A stretch of DNA of 64,000 bases from Firmicutes bacterium HGW-Firmicutes-16 (GCA_002841545.1 PGZZ01000012.1:1-64000); one strand, 5' to 3'; shown: positions 16,611 through 26,089, counted from the stretch's first letter. The notes: a model not told the origin generated them from the sequence alone. A program made the numbers and translations.

Positions 16611-19028
16611 TTATTTTACGGATAAGGGAGTTTTTGTTTCCAACTTTTCAGATTCCTTATAGGGTCTGAAAAGCATATAAGTGATTACGGCAACAGCAAT
16701 GAAGGCCGCAATTGTCCCGATAACATTTCCGTTCCCACTGAACTGCATTCCGAGCTGATAGATGATGAGCGAAATGACGTAGGCAAATACGCATTGGTAC
16801 CCGATGGCAAACCAAGTCCATTTTGCGTTGTTCATCTCGCGCTTTATGGCTCCCATAGCGGCGAAGCAGGGTGCGCAGAGAAGGTTGAACACGAGGAAGG
16901 AATAAGCCGAGAGTGGACTAAACACAGCACGCATATTATTCCAAATCTGCCAGCCGTTCTCTGCAACCTCGTCGAAGCCGCCGAAAAGCACGCCAAAGGT
17001 TCCAACCACATTCTCTTTCGCGATAAGTCCGGTGATAGAGGCCACCGCACCCTGCCAGTTGCCCCAGCCCAACGGCACGAATATCCACGCAACAGCGGAA
17101 CCGATGGCGGCAAGAATGCTGTTATCCATATCGACGAAGCCGAACGAACCGTCCGCCCAGCCGAAGTTTGAAGTGAACCAGACGAAGATAGTTGCCAGCA
17201 AGATTATGGTTCCGGCTTTCTTAATAAATGACCAGCCGCGCTCCCACATTGAGCGAAGAAGATTGCTGACTGTCGGCCAGTGGTACGCCGGAAGCTCCAT
17301 AACAAAGGGCGCGGGGTCACCGGCAAACATCTTTGTCTTTTTCAGCATAATTCCGGAAACGACGATTGCGAGGATTCCTAGGAAGTACGCGCTGGGCGCC
17401 ACCCACGCCGCTCCGCCGAACATCGCGCCGGCAATCAGGGCAATAATCGGCAGCTTTGCGCCGCAGGGAATAAAGGTGGTCGTTATTATGGTCATTTTGC
17501 GGTCACGGTCGTTTTCGATAGTTCGCGAAGCCATTATGCCTGGAACACCGCATCCTGTGCCGATAAGCATAGGGATAAAGCTCTTGCCCGAAAGCCCGAA
17601 TTTGCGGAAGATACGGTCCATAACAAAGGCAATTCGTGCCATATAGCCGCAGGCCTCAAGAAACGCGAGGAAAAGGAACAAAACCAGCATCTGAGGAACG
17701 AAGCCGAGAACGGCGCCGACTCCGGCAACAATACCGTCTAAGAGTAGTCCGCTCAGCCAATCGGCGCAGTTGATGCTTTCCAGCCAGTTTCCGAGCAGAA
17801 CCGGAACACCCGGCACCCAAACGCCGTAGTTGGCAGGATCGGGTTCCTCAATATCAGCCGCCTCCGTGTAGCTGTCGTAGGTAACGGGGATTTCTTCTTC
17901 CACGTTTCCGTTGTCGTCATAGAGATACGCTGTGGCTGTGAGGGTTTTTGCCGCACATGGGTCAACTCCGGCATCCTCGGCGGCAGCTTCAAAAGCGTCC
18001 TTGATTGCGCCGGGTTCTGTGTAAGCTTCGGCTGCCTCTTCATAAGCAGCGGAGCCTATGCCTAAAAGGTGCCACCCATCGCCGAACACTCCGTCGTTAG
18101 CCCAGTCCGTCGCCAAGGAGCCGACGGTCGTCACGGAGACGAAATACACAATAAACATAACCAGTGCAAAAATCGGCAGTGCCGCCCAGCGGTTTGTTAC
18201 AACCCTGTCAATTTTGTCCGACGCGGAGAGCTTTCCAAGGTTTTTCTTCTTGTAGCTGCCTTTTATGATTGACGCTATGTAGATATAACGCTCGTTTGTG
18301 ATTACGCTTTCCGCATCGTCGTCCAGCTCCGACTCCGCAGCCTTGATATCCTGCTCTATGTGTTCGACTATAGTCTTATCAAGATTCAGCTGTTTCAGAA
18401 CCTTCTCGTCGCGCTCAAAGATTTTGATGGCAACCCAGCGCTGCTGCTCCTGCGGCATATTGTGGACGGCGGCTTCCTCGATATGTGCAATTGCGTGTTC
18501 CACAACGCCGCTGAAGGTGTGCATCGGAACCGTCTTTGAAGAGCGCGCGGCTTCTACTGCGGCTTCTGCGGCCTCCATAACTCCCGTCCCCTTCAATGCC
18601 GAGATTTCAACAATCTTGCAGCCGAGCTCGCGGGAAAGCTCTTTTATATTTATCTGGTCACCGTTTTTCTTTACGACGTCCATCATGTTGATGGCGATTA
18701 CCACAGGAATTCCCAGCTCCGTAAGCTGAGTGGTGAGGTAGAGGTTTCTTTCAAGGTTCGTGCCGTCTACAATGTTAAGTATCGCGTCAGGCCGCTCACT
18801 AATAAGATAGTTTCTTGCAACGACCTCCTCCAGCGTGTATGGAGAAAGCGAATAGATGCCCGGAAGGTCCATGATTATAACGTCTTTATGGTTCTTTAGC
18901 TTGCCTTCCTTTTTCTCCACCGTTACGCCCGGCCAGTTGCCGACAAATTGGTTAGAACCTGTCAGGGCGTTGAACAGAGTTGTTTTCCCGCAGTTCGGGT
19001 TGCCCGCAAGAGCAATTTTTATGCTCAT
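16611..19028 (-). CDS. feoB: Ferrous iron transport protein B (FeoB)
   Basis: This 805-residue protein has an N-terminal G domain with G1 GNPNCGKTT, G3 DLPGIYS, G4 NMMD and G5 SALKG, then a helical spacer. The membrane part holds two Gate motifs (FVPQMLVLFLFLAFLE with GCGVPGIMASRTIEN; FIPCGAKLPI) and a C-terminal helix bundle. An extracytoplasmic loop of about 120 residues (roughly residues 310-430, acidic and Ala-rich) sits between the first and second membrane helices. It imports Fe(II) across the inner membrane. GGGAGGATTTTAT precedes ATG 19028. The operon order is feoA, feoA, feoB, Cys-rich protein, DtxR. Confidence 0.97.
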   Translation of the reverse strand: MSIKIALAGNPNCGKTTLFNALTGSNQFVGNWPGVTVEKKEGKLKNHKDVIIMDLPGIYSLSPYTLEEVVARNYLISERPDAILNIVDGTNLERNLYLTTQLTELGIPVVIAINMMDVVKKNGDQINIKELSRELGCKIVEISALKGTGVMEAAEAAVEAARSSKTVPMHTFSGVVEHAIAHIEEAAVHNMPQEQQRWVAIKIFERDEKVLKQLNLDKTIVEHIEQDIKAAESELDDDAESVITNERYIYIASIIKGSYKKKNLGKLSASDKIDRVVTNRWAALPIFALVMFIVYFVSVTTVGSLATDWANDGVFGDGWHLLGIGSAAYEEAAEAYTEPGAIKDAFEAAAEDAGVDPCAAKTLTATAYLYDDNGNVEEEIPVTYDSYTEAADIEEPDPANYGVWVPGVPVLLGNWLESINCADWLSGLLLDGIVAGVGAVLGFVPQMLVLFLFLAFLEACGYMARIAFVMDRIFRKFGLSGKSFIPMLIGTGCGVPGIMASRTIENDRDRKMTIITTTFIPCGAKLPIIALIAGAMFGGAAWVAPSAYFLGILAIVVSGIMLKKTKMFAGDPAPFVMELPAYHWPTVSNLLRSMWERGWSFIKKAGTIILLATIFVWFTSNFGWADGSFGFVDMDNSILAAIGSAVAWIFVPLGWGNWQGAVASITGLIAKENVVGTFGVLFGGFDEVAENGWQIWNNMRAVFSPLSAYSFLVFNLLCAPCFAAMGAIKREMNNAKWTWFAIGYQCVFAYVISLIIYQLGMQFSGNGNVIGTIAAFIAVAVITYMLFRPYKESEKLETKTPLSVK

Positions 19029-19089
19029 ATAAAATCCTCCCTCTAGTTTGAGTAATTTAATCGCTAATCAAAAAAGATAATGGTTAAAG

Positions 19090-19311
19090 CTATAAAACCT
19101 CAATCATTTCAGCATCCGCCTTGCGGATTGAAAGTTCGTATCCTCGCACGGTAATCTCGACTGGGTCCCCCAGCGGAGCCACCTTGCGGATGTTCACATC
19201 GACGCCCTTGGTTATACCCATGTCCATAATACGGCGTTTGACAGCGCCCTCTCCGTGAAGCTTCACCACCGAAACCGTATCTCCGATTTTTACATCTCTA
19301 AGTGTTTTCAT
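19090..19311 (-). CDS. feoA: FeoA-domain protein (second copy)
   Basis: This 73-residue SH3-like FeoA protein reads KIGDTVSVVKLHGEGAVKRRIMDMGITKG, ending GYELSIRKADAEMIEV. FeoA binds FeoB or modulates its GTPase activity. It lies 25 bases from the other feoA and 61 bases ahead of feoB. Two separate FeoA proteins in front of one FeoB is frequent in Clostridia. ATG 19311 follows GGGGAGGAGAACTTAT. Confidence 0.9.
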   Translation of the reverse strand: MKTLRDVKIGDTVSVVKLHGEGAVKRRIMDMGITKGVDVNIRKVAPLGDPVEITVRGYELSIRKADAEMIEVL

Positions 19312-19335
19312 ATAAGTTCTCCTCCCCTCTGCACT

Positions 19336-19548
19336 TTATATCATGATATTGCATGCCATTTCTTTACTGATGGCAATGCGGGATTCCTTTATGTTGACGA
19401 TGACATTGCCTCCCATCATGGCAACGATTGTTACATTCCCACCGGCGACAAAACCGAGATCCTCAAGATGTTTTTTTACGTCGGCCCTGCCGCCGACCTT
19501 TCTGATGATATTCTCTTCGCCGACTGACGCAAGTGATAACGGCATCAT
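19336..19548 (-). CDS. feoA: FeoA-domain protein (first copy)
   Basis: This 70-residue FeoA-fold protein opens MMPLSLASVGEENIIRKVGG, has the HLEDLGFVAGGNVTIVAMMGGNVIV core and ends IAISKEMACNIMI. It is the first gene of the feo operon, directly behind the DtxR-type boxes at 19572-19623. A GAGGAGGATTGT site precedes ATG 19548. Confidence 0.9.
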   Translation of the reverse strand: MMPLSLASVGEENIIRKVGGRADVKKHLEDLGFVAGGNVTIVAMMGGNVIVNIKESRIAISKEMACNIMI

Positions 19549-19571
19549 ACAATCCTCCTCTGAGCCTCGTC

Positions 19572-19703
19572 GGTTAGACAGCTCTTACCGACGGCGCAAA
19601 TTATCGGTTAGGTACTCCTAACCAACGCCAGTTTAATGGCTCAAACTTTATTTGTCAATAGCTTTTCTATAAATGTTGATAATTTGGTTAGAGTATGTTA
19701 ACC
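19572..19703. promoter_or_regulatory. Cluster of DtxR-type boxes between feoA and dtxR
   Basis: Three 18-bp boxes lie in the divergent region. GGTTAGGTACTCCTAACC (19606-19623) has perfect 6-6-6 symmetry, extending to seven paired bases. GGTTAGAGTATGTTAACC (19686-19703) has one mismatched pair. GGTTAGACAGCTCTTACC (19572-19589) is weaker. They flank both the feo operon (minus) and the DtxR-type gene (plus), so iron-responsive repression of feo and autoregulation are both expected. Confidence 0.7.
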
Positions 19704-19718
19704 TAGCCTCAATACCAG

Positions 19719-20111
19719 ATGAAAGTTGGTCAAGATGCCATGAAAATATTGAAAGCTTCCGAGGACTATCTTGAAGCTATGCTGATGATGAAGGAAAGGC
19801 ACGGCTATATACGCTCTATCGACATCGCAGAGGAATTAGGCGTAACCAAGCCCAGCGTAACTTTTACTACTAAGCGTCTGCGTGAAAACGGGTATATAAC
19901 TATGGATAAGGACGGACTTATTACTTTAACCGCTACAGGCATGGAGATTGCAGCCCGTATGTATGATCGTCACAAGCTGCTGACTAAGTTCTTTATCCGA
20001 TTGGGTGTTGACGAGAAGGTCGCGCGCGAGGACGCCTGCAAGGTGGAGCACGACCTCAGCGACGAGACCTTCAACGCCATTTGCCGACATGCTGGCAGTG
20101 AGCATAAATAG
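19719..20111 (+). CDS. DtxR/MntR-family metal-dependent regulator
   Basis: This protein of about 130 residues has the canonical start (MKILKASEDYLEAMLMM), winged helix IRSIDIAEELGVTKPSVTFTTKRL and dimerisation part with metal ligands (HKLLTKFFIRLGVDEKVAREDACKVEHDLSDETF). It resembles MntR/IdeR without an SH3 domain. Family alignment favours the ATG at 19740; the ATG at 19719 gives seven extra residues, and neither has a clear ribosome site. It is divergent from feoA across the box cluster and is the best candidate for the protein that binds those boxes. Confidence 0.88.
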   Translation: MKVGQDAMKILKASEDYLEAMLMMKERHGYIRSIDIAEELGVTKPSVTFTTKRLRENGYITMDKDGLITLTATGMEIAARMYDRHKLLTKFFIRLGVDEKVAREDACKVEHDLSDETFNAICRHAGSEHK

Positions 20112-20124
20112 CGTTTTATAATGT

Positions 20125-21072
20125 TCACCCTTTCGGCATATGCCGTTCAAGCTCCTGCCAGACCGGCATCGGAAAATCGGGCTTTTTCGCGCGCAGAGTG
20201 TCAAACGCCTTGTTAAGCTCCCGCATTTCTGTCACAGCGTTCCAGTAATGGTCGCTTGCTGCAAGCTTTCCAAGATTGGTTTTTGCCATTATACGTAGCA
20301 TCACGTACATGAACCCACCCTTCAGCCCGCGTTCAAAATACGCCTCCGAGCCCTCGGGCAGAATGGGATAACCCAGCGCTGAGAGCAGTCCATATCCCTC
20401 CAGAGCGGCAGCCATTGCCTGTTTCATCTGCCTTCCTGAGGCTTTCTTCAGGTCGCAGTCGTGCAGATAACATATAAACGCAATCGGCAGGACAAAAACC
20501 AGGTGTCCCTTGTACCACGCATCCATGTCGGAATAATAGTCTATTTTATATTTTACCTCCGCGAACATCTCCTGAAGTTTCGCCTTTGTCTCTCCGTCCG
20601 GCTCGCTGTTCAATAATCCGCACTTCAGTCTGGGATTTCCAAAGGTGACACAGATAAGCTTCCCGTCCTCTCTTCTTCCCCCTGTCGCCTGAAAGCCAAA
20701 AAGGATTGTTTTCGGTACAGTCCAATGCTCCCGAATGTATGTGTCCATCTCAGCTGCCGATGGATTGTTTCCCACGAGGACGACGAGAGGACTTTCGCAT
20801 ACGGCAAGGTCGTCCAGTATTGACTGCATCTGCTGATACTGCATGACCGCGAACACCGCCTCATATTTATCTTCAGGGCTGAGCCTGTCTACGATGTGCG
20901 GACGGTCGACAGTCGTTTTTTTCTGACGATAGTGGTATATTTCAAGCCCGTCAGTCTCAAGCTCTTGCTTCCATTTTCCCCTTGCCAGCAGCGTAACCTA
21001 GTGACCTGCAGAACACAGCGCATGGGTCAGATATGTCCCGATAACACCCGCTCCGTAAACCAGTATTTTCAT
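20125..21072 (-). pseudogene. Ketopantoate reductase (ApbA/PanE)-like gene with in-frame stop
   Basis: From ATG 21072 (GGAGGGG upstream) the frame reads MKILVYGAGVIGTYL (dinucleotide-binding GxGxxG), ALCSAGH, TAG at 21000-20998, then VTLLARGKWKQ and a complete remainder through the C-terminal helical domain, about 315 residues in all. Homologues have Glu, Asp or Gln at the stop position, so a single base change explains it. Translation could restart inside but would lack the NADP-binding motif. The gene lies convergent to the DtxR gene and behind a DtxR-type box. PanE-like members outside pantothenate synthesis often have unknown substrates. Confidence 0.8.
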
Positions 21073-21123
21073 ATTCCGTTTTCCCCTCCGATTTATTTTG
21101 AAGCATTTCTAGCTAATGATTTG

Positions 21124-21155
21124 TCCGCCTGGTTAGCTTCGCCTAACCAGGCGGA
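21124..21155. promoter_or_regulatory. DtxR-type box embedded in a 13-bp-stem palindrome
   Basis: GGTTAGCTTCGCCTAACC (21131-21148) fits the 6-6-6 metal box. The symmetry extends outward to 13 paired bases on each side (21124-21136 with 21143-21155), so the same sequence could form a stable hairpin with a CTTCGC loop. It sits 52 bases upstream of the ketopantoate-reductase-like gene on the minus strand. It could be an operator, a hairpin or both; no U-run follows in either direction. Confidence 0.6.
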
Positions 21156-21251
21156 GTTTAACTCCTCTTACTTAATATGTCAAGAGCACGAAACAAATCT
21201 CTCCACAAATTATTATGCCTTCACCGAAAAAATAGCTGATATGCTTTGGGC

Positions 21252-21300
21252 TTGACTGCTGGCTCATCTGGTGCTAATATTTAGTTAGAGTTCTTTAACT
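21252..21300 (+). promoter_or_regulatory. Promoter and DtxR-type box of the ZIP transporter gene
   Basis: TTGACT (21252-21257), a 17-base spacer and TAATAT (21275-21280) form a good promoter reading toward the ZIP gene. AGTTAGAGTTCTTTAACT (21283-21300) follows immediately, over the expected start site, and matches the metal-box pattern (AGTTAG-N6-TTAACT). Confidence 0.65.
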
Positions 21301-21341
21301 CAAGGCCCAAGTAAAAAACATGTTTTGGTGGGGTAATAGTT

Positions 21342-22133
21342 ATGAGTGATACATTAAAAGTCGTTGTCGGGATTGTAATCCCGCTTTTGGGGACAACATT
21401 GGGTGCTGCCATGGTGTTTTTCATGAAGGGCGAAATGAAGCCGAAGGTTCAGAAAGTGCTTCTGGGTTTTGCTTCAGGCGTCATGATTGCAGCGTCTGTG
21501 TGGTCGCTGCTTATTCCAGCCATCGAAATGGAGGAGGCCGCAGGCGGTATTGCGTGGCTCCCTGCTGTTGTGGGATTTTTAATTGGCGTCGGTTTTCTGC
21601 TGCTGCTTGACAGCGTTATTCCGCATCTGCACTTGAATTCTGACCGTCCAGAGGGCAGACCAAGTAAGCTGGGCAAATCCCTGATGCTTATGCTCGCGGT
21701 AACGTTGCATAACATTCCGGAGGGAATGGCGGTCGGCGTTGTGCTCGCCGGTATGCTGGGTAGCGGCGGAGCTGTAATATCGACTGCGGGCGCTTTTGCT
21801 CTTGCAATCGGTATTGCCATACAGAACTTTCCCGAAGGCGCTATAATTTCCATGCCGCTTGTAGGGTCCGGGCTGTCGCGCCGTAAAGCTTTTCACTACG
21901 GCTTTTTATCCGGTGTTGTGGAGCCGGTCGGGGCGATTGTGACCATTTTGCTGACAGCTCTTGTCACGCCTATTCTTCCTTACATACTTTCCTTCGCGGC
22001 AGGCGCGATGTTCTATGTGGTGGTGGAGGAACTCATCCCCGAGGCTCAGGCGGGAGAGCATAGTAATATCGGTACTATCGGCGCAGCAATCGGTTTCGCG
22101 CTGATGATGATGCTGGATGTTGCGCTCGGCTAA
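21342..22133 (+). CDS. ZIP-family metal transporter
   Basis: This 263-residue protein has eight predicted membrane helices. The family signature helix IV carries HNIPEGMAVGV and helix V QNFPEGAIISMPL, with the metal-binding His, Glu and Asn residues of the ZIP/ZupT family; a short His-containing loop (VIPHLHLNSD) is present. It should move divalent metals (Zn, Fe, Mn) into the cytoplasm. The promoter carries a DtxR-type box, so iron or manganese is as likely as zinc. TTGGTGGGGTAATAGTT precedes ATG 21342. Confidence 0.92.
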   Translation: MSDTLKVVVGIVIPLLGTTLGAAMVFFMKGEMKPKVQKVLLGFASGVMIAASVWSLLIPAIEMEEAAGGIAWLPAVVGFLIGVGFLLLLDSVIPHLHLNSDRPEGRPSKLGKSLMLMLAVTLHNIPEGMAVGVVLAGMLGSGGAVISTAGAFALAIGIAIQNFPEGAIISMPLVGSGLSRRKAFHYGFLSGVVEPVGAIVTILLTALVTPILPYILSFAAGAMFYVVVEELIPEAQAGEHSNIGTIGAAIGFALMMMLDVALG

Positions 22134-22179
22134 GTGACTGTGCGGTTTCGGCAAGCATATGCATACTGTTTATAGTAGC

Positions 22180-22217
22180 AATCAGACGGTCTTTGCATAT
22201 GCAGAAGCCGTCTGATT
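22180..22217. terminator. Inverted repeat after the ZIP gene
   Basis: Perfect 10-bp arms AATCAGACGG/CCGTCTGATT (22180-22189 and 22208-22217) enclose 18 bases, 47 bases after the ZIP stop. The position suggests transcription termination, but there is no U-run on either strand, so an operator for the following CobW operon is also possible. Confidence 0.35.
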
Positions 22218-22390
22218 ACCTGATGAGAACTTACTTTCGGATGTAAATTTTTTTCAAAATGCCTCCGCTTTTTTATAAATTATTCCGTATAACTTGCTAT
22301 ATTTGTTAATAAATAAGAACTATAATCTATATAGGAACCATATACAACATACTCGCTGCGCATGCAGCGTTAAATCAATCGGAGGCTGTC

Positions 22391-23341
22391 ATGGCAATTG
22401 AAATCTACATAGTATCCGGCTTTCTGGGCGCTGGGAAAACCACTTTCGTCCACAAGCTTCTGAAAGAGTCATTTAGGGACAAGAAAGTCGTTCTGATTGA
22501 GAACGATTTTGGTGAAATAAGCGTAGACGCTGCTCTTATGAAGTCACTCGGAGTGACCGTTCGAGAGTTAAATTCCGGCTGCATCTGCTGCAGTCTTTCA
22601 GGTGACTTCATAAAGTCCCTAAAAGAAGTTTCGGAGCGTTTTCATCCGGACATTGTCTTAATAGAGCCTTCTGGAGTCGGAAAGCTCTCCGATATCGTTG
22701 CCGCCTGTGAGGACAAGCGTCTGAGCGGACTTTTCACGGTTAAGGCTAAAATCGCGATAGCCGACGCCAAGCGCTGCCGTATGTATCTTGAAAATTTCGG
22801 CGAGTTCTTTGAAGATCAAATAAGGCATGCGAATACTATTGTTCTAAGCCGCACTGAGGATGCGGAAACAGTAAAAAAAGCCCTCGGGCTTATCCATGAG
22901 CTGAATCCTGAGGCATCTGTCTTTTCGATTCCGTGGGAAAGCTTTAGCGCTGACAATGTGCTGTTAGCAGCCGCGCAAACACCTGAAACGCATTGTCATG
23001 AAGCGTGCTGCACGCATGAGCACAGCCACACGCATGAGAACAACGGCTGCTGTGAGCACGATTACGGTGCGGAGAAGATATTCGATACCGTAACACTGCG
23101 TACAGAGGGAGAATATTCTCCCGAAGAACTGAAGGCGCGCTTTTCCAGACTCACACAAAGCTTAGATGGGAAGCTTCTGCGCGCAAAGGGAATTGTCAAC
23201 AGCAAAAACGGCTGTCTTGAGTTGCAGTATGTTCAGGATGAGCTAAAAATCGCTCCAACCGAAACAAGGGGCGACATTATCTGCTTTATTGGCAAGGGTT
23301 TGAAAAGCTCTGAGTTCAACGCTGTATTTAACGGGAAGTGA
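22391..23341 (+). CDS. CobW/COG0523-family GTPase, metallochaperone-like
   Basis: This 316-residue protein has Walker [10 protein letters not shown], the switch/metal motif CICC (in NSGCICCSL, the CxCC motif), Walker B LIEPSG, and a His/Cys-rich linker of about 35 residues near residue 200 ([16 protein letters not shown]) before the CobW C-terminal domain. Such Zn-handling GTPases deliver metal to client proteins or help under metal limitation. CGGAGGCTGTC precedes ATG 22391. It overlaps the next gene by GTGA, so the CobW, CobW-permease and YcgQ-like genes form one operon. Confidence 0.9.
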   Translation: MAIEIYIVSGFLGAGKTTFVHKLLKESFRDKKVVLIENDFGEISVDAALMKSLGVTVRELNSGCICCSLSGDFIKSLKEVSERFHPDIVLIEPSGVGKLSDIVAACEDKRLSGLFTVKAKIAIADAKRCRMYLENFGEFFEDQIRHANTIVLSRTEDAETVKKALGLIHELNPEASVFSIPWESFSADNVLLAAAQTPETHCHEACCTHEHSHTHENNGCCEHDYGAEKIFDTVTLRTEGEYSPEELKARFSRLTQSLDGKLLRAKGIVNSKNGCLELQYVQDELKIAPTETRGDIICFIGKGLKSSEFNAVFNGK

Positions 23342-24918
23342 TATATTTGCGCGTACCTGTCTATGTCGTCACAGGCTTTCTCGGCTCTGGAAAAACGACG
23401 CTTATAAACAAGCTTTTGGATAAACGGCCTCTGGAAACCACCCGACTTCTGTTGGTTCAATTTGAAGCCGGCGAAAAGGATTTTGATGGCAACGAATATG
23501 TCTGTCAGGTGCTGAGCTTTTCAAAAAAAGAGCTGGACGCAAACCCGAAGGATATTTCCAAAAAGATTGCACGCTGTGCCGATGAGCTGTCCATTGACGA
23601 AATTTGGGTAGAGTGGAACGGCATGGCCGTGTTTTCAGAGCTTCAGTCCATATTTCTAGAAAGATTGCTACGCCATAAATGTAAAATCGAGAAAGTCGTA
23701 CATATTGCGGATACGGATACGCTGGACACACTGCTCGGAAAAACCGGTGCCGCCCTACCTGAGCAGATATCCGTCGCAGATTTGGTCGTGCTCCGGCACG
23801 TTTCTGGTGCTCAAGTAAAAAACGCCGTGCGCCTCGTTAATTCTCTGAATCGCGGCGTAAAAATCGCGGATGCGGAAGAAAGCTCACTCATTATAAAGAC
23901 GCTGGCGCACAGGGACTTAAGCCCTGTCAGCACACTCTGCCTGAGCATTGTTTATGCGCTCGCACTTGTGTGGTTCTGCTCGCGCTATGTGGATTTCTCG
24001 TTCATATCACTCAACACGCTGGTGAACGTGTTTCTCGGTATAATTCTTCAGGCCGTGCCTTTTTTGCTATTAGGCGTGCTTATATCCTCGGCGATTCAGA
24101 TTTTTGTTTCAAGTAGAACAATCGAGCGAAGGTTCCCGAAAAAGCTAGGACTGGGAATGCTGACCGCAATACTCATGGGTTTCTGTCTGCCAGTGTGCGA
24201 CTGCGCGTCAGTCCCGATTTTCAGAAGCCTTGTGAAAAAAGGAATACCGGTTCCTGTCGCCGTGACCTTTCTGACGGCGGCGCCGGTGATAAATCCGGTT
24301 GTTATGCTCTCTACCTATTATGCTTTTAACGGCAGCCTGCGCGTCGTAGCGGTCAGAGTCGGGCTCGGCATAATGGCGGCGCTTTTTATTGGTTTGTTCT
24401 TCTCCGCGTGGCCTTCCAAAAACGAACTGCTGTCGTCAGGTGGTTTTGACGGAGCGATGTGCAGCTGTGGCTGCTATACGGGGCTAAGCGAGGCCAACGG
24501 GCTTAAGGACAAGCTTAGGCTGTACGCCCGACACGCTGAGACAGAATTTTTCAGCGTCGGAAAGTTCCTATTAATCGGCGCTTTCATTTCCGCTCTTTTC
24601 CAGACCATAGGCACGAAGACACTGTTCCTTCAGACCACTTCCGGCTATGCCCTGTCCTTGCTTCTGATGATGGTACTGGCGTTTCTTCTGTCCCTATGCT
24701 CCTCCTCTGACGCCGTCATCGCGCGGAGCTTCAGCTCTGTTTTCCCCACGGGTGCGGTCATGGGCTTTCTTGTTTTCGGACCGATGATGGATATTAAAAA
24801 CCTGCTAATGCTGTCAGGCGGCTTTTCAAAAAAGTTCGTTCTCAAGCTGCTGCTCGCAGTTTTCCTGATATGCTATCTGGTGGTCATCGCCTTCGCGCGG
24901 CCGTTTCTGGGGGTGTGA
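23338..24918 (+). CDS. Fusion of CobW-type GTPase domain and YcgR/ArsP-like permease
   Basis: Residues 1 to about 195 form a second CobW-like domain: GFLGSGKTT Walker A and IWVEWNGM in the Walker B position, but no CxCC motif and no C-terminal CobW domain. Residues 200-526 form a permease of the PF03773 (DUF318) family with about eight helices and the metal-thiol-like motif [12 protein letters not shown], the mirrored AAPVINPVV, and a second cysteine group CSCGCY in the central loop. The start is GTG 23338 or, nine bases later, TTG 23347. In other Firmicutes the permease (YcgR) is separate and paired with YcgQ, as with the gene following here. Confidence 0.88.
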   Translation: MIYLRVPVYVVTGFLGSGKTTLINKLLDKRPLETTRLLLVQFEAGEKDFDGNEYVCQVLSFSKKELDANPKDISKKIARCADELSIDEIWVEWNGMAVFSELQSIFLERLLRHKCKIEKVVHIADTDTLDTLLGKTGAALPEQISVADLVVLRHVSGAQVKNAVRLVNSLNRGVKIADAEESSLIIKTLAHRDLSPVSTLCLSIVYALALVWFCSRYVDFSFISLNTLVNVFLGIILQAVPFLLLGVLISSAIQIFVSSRTIERRFPKKLGLGMLTAILMGFCLPVCDCASVPIFRSLVKKGIPVPVAVTFLTAAPVINPVVMLSTYYAFNGSLRVVAVRVGLGIMAALFIGLFFSAWPSKNELLSSGGFDGAMCSCGCYTGLSEANGLKDKLRLYARHAETEFFSVGKFLLIGAFISALFQTIGTKTLFLQTTSGYALSLLLMMVLAFLLSLCSSSDAVIARSFSSVFPTGAVMGFLVFGPMMDIKNLLMLSGGFSKKFVLKLLLAVFLICYLVVIAFARPFLGV

Positions 24919-24919
24919 T

Positions 24920-25717
24920 ATGGTGAAAAAACTCAATCCTCAGGCAGTGCTGGAGCTTATCTGCCTTTTGCTGTTCTCGGCAATGATGTTCCATCTCGCG
25001 TTTAGCGGCAAATATCTTTCCTATGTCACACCGAGAATGCTTCCGTACCTCTATTTCACCTCTACAGCCATGCTGATTTGGGCGACGTTTAAGCTGCCGA
25101 TGCTGTTTCGTCCGCAGTATAAGCTTCGCGCGTCGCATTGCCTGCTTCTGATTATACCCGTTATACTTCTGCTGTTGCCGCATGGCACAGTCAGCGCGGC
25201 AGATGTTTCGAACGGACTTGTGAGCGACGTTGGCCTGTCTCAAAGCACGAATTCAACGGAAAGCGCAACTTCGGCGGAGGAAAACCCTCAGAACAGTGCC
25301 AATCAGTACGACGACAGCATAATAGAGCAGTTCGGGCTTGAAAAAAACGCAGACGGGTCTATAGCGGTTTCAGACGAGCTGTTTTATCCCTGGCTTTCCG
25401 AGATATATACCAACAAGGATAGTTACGACGGCACCACAATAACGATAAAAGGGTTCGTTTTCAGGGACTCCGCAACGATGGCCGAGAACGAATTTGTGCC
25501 CGCTCGTCTATTGATGTATTGCTGCACAGCCGACCTTGCTCCCTGCGGTATCGTCTGCGAATACGACGGCGCTTCTTCTCTTGAGGCTGACAGCTGGATG
25601 ACGGTCACGGGTGTGATTCATGTAGTTGAACACCAAGGAGAAATGCAGCCAATTGTTACAATCACGTCTGTCTCGCCCGCTGTAAAGCCGAACGACGAAT
25701 ACGTCTATCCTTGGTAA
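24920..25717 (+). CDS. YcgQ-like (TIGR03943/DUF1980) membrane protein
   Basis: This 265-residue protein has two N-terminal membrane helices, a third near residue 75, a Ser/Asn-rich linker (about 95-130) and an extracytoplasmic OB-like domain ending GVIHVVEHQGEMQPIVTITSV. Conserved cysteines occur in MYCCTADLAPCG. This is the YcgQ/TIGR03943 pattern. The family is encoded beside PF03773 permeases, as here, and presumably forms a complex with the fused permease. A role in metal transport is inferred from the two CobW domains in the operon. Confidence 0.85.
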   Translation: MVKKLNPQAVLELICLLLFSAMMFHLAFSGKYLSYVTPRMLPYLYFTSTAMLIWATFKLPMLFRPQYKLRASHCLLLIIPVILLLLPHGTVSAADVSNGLVSDVGLSQSTNSTESATSAEENPQNSANQYDDSIIEQFGLEKNADGSIAVSDELFYPWLSEIYTNKDSYDGTTITIKGFVFRDSATMAENEFVPARLLMYCCTADLAPCGIVCEYDGASSLEADSWMTVTGVIHVVEHQGEMQPIVTITSVSPAVKPNDEYVYPW

Positions 25718-25816
25718 AACTATTGCCACCAATATCTGATGAAAAAACCGGAGCTAATTTTGAAAGCTTTATTTGCACTGATAGGCTGGAAAATGCCACG
25801 TCAAAAGGCTCCCTAT

Positions 25817-25847
25817 AAAAAACATCCGCATTTAGCGGATGTTTTTT
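25817..25847. terminator. Bidirectional terminator
   Basis: A 13-bp stem (25817-25829 with 25835-25847) with a 5-base loop; the outer stem has six As on the left and six Ts on the right, so it works as an intrinsic terminator in both directions. It separates the convergent CobW/YcgQ operon and the cobalamin operon. Confidence 0.85.
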
Positions 25848-26089
25848 ATTATCAGCTTATAATTTTCTCGCCTGTGCGGCAGCATACACGAGCTGCAATC
25901 CTTGCGGCCGTCAGGAAGAAGCGCAAAGTTGCCGCCGCATTTCTCTCCCAAGCTGTACAGCGGGCAGAAGCAGAAAAGGCAGTTAAAGTTACTTTTGTCG
26001 TCAGTCTTGTGGCAGGGAAAATACTCGCAGGCTGTGTTGCTGAAATAGGCGTAGTGTTTGTTTTTACTGTCACCATTTTTATCCGGCAT
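25832..26089 (-). CDS. Cysteine-rich small-domain protein (PF04071-like)
   Basis: This 85-residue protein has eight cysteines in the family arrangement: SNTACEYFPCHKTDD, NCLFCFCPLYSLGEKCGG and KDCSSCMLPHRRENY. It is a probable zinc-binding domain that often accompanies cobalamin genes, in agreement with its place as last gene of the riboswitch operon. Its stop codon lies in the terminator stem. The overlapping frame starting at 26103 does not show these motifs. Confidence 0.85.
   Translation of the reverse strand: MPDKNGDSKNKHYAYFSNTACEYFPCHKTDDKSNFNCLFCFCPLYSLGEKCGGNFALLPDGRKDCSSCMLPHRRENYKLIIKNIR

Noticed and set aside
8024-21000. Stop-codon reassignment to explain several in-frame stops
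   Set aside because: TAA, TAG and TGA all end other genes normally here, and the interrupted positions call for different amino acids, so mutation or sequence error is simpler.
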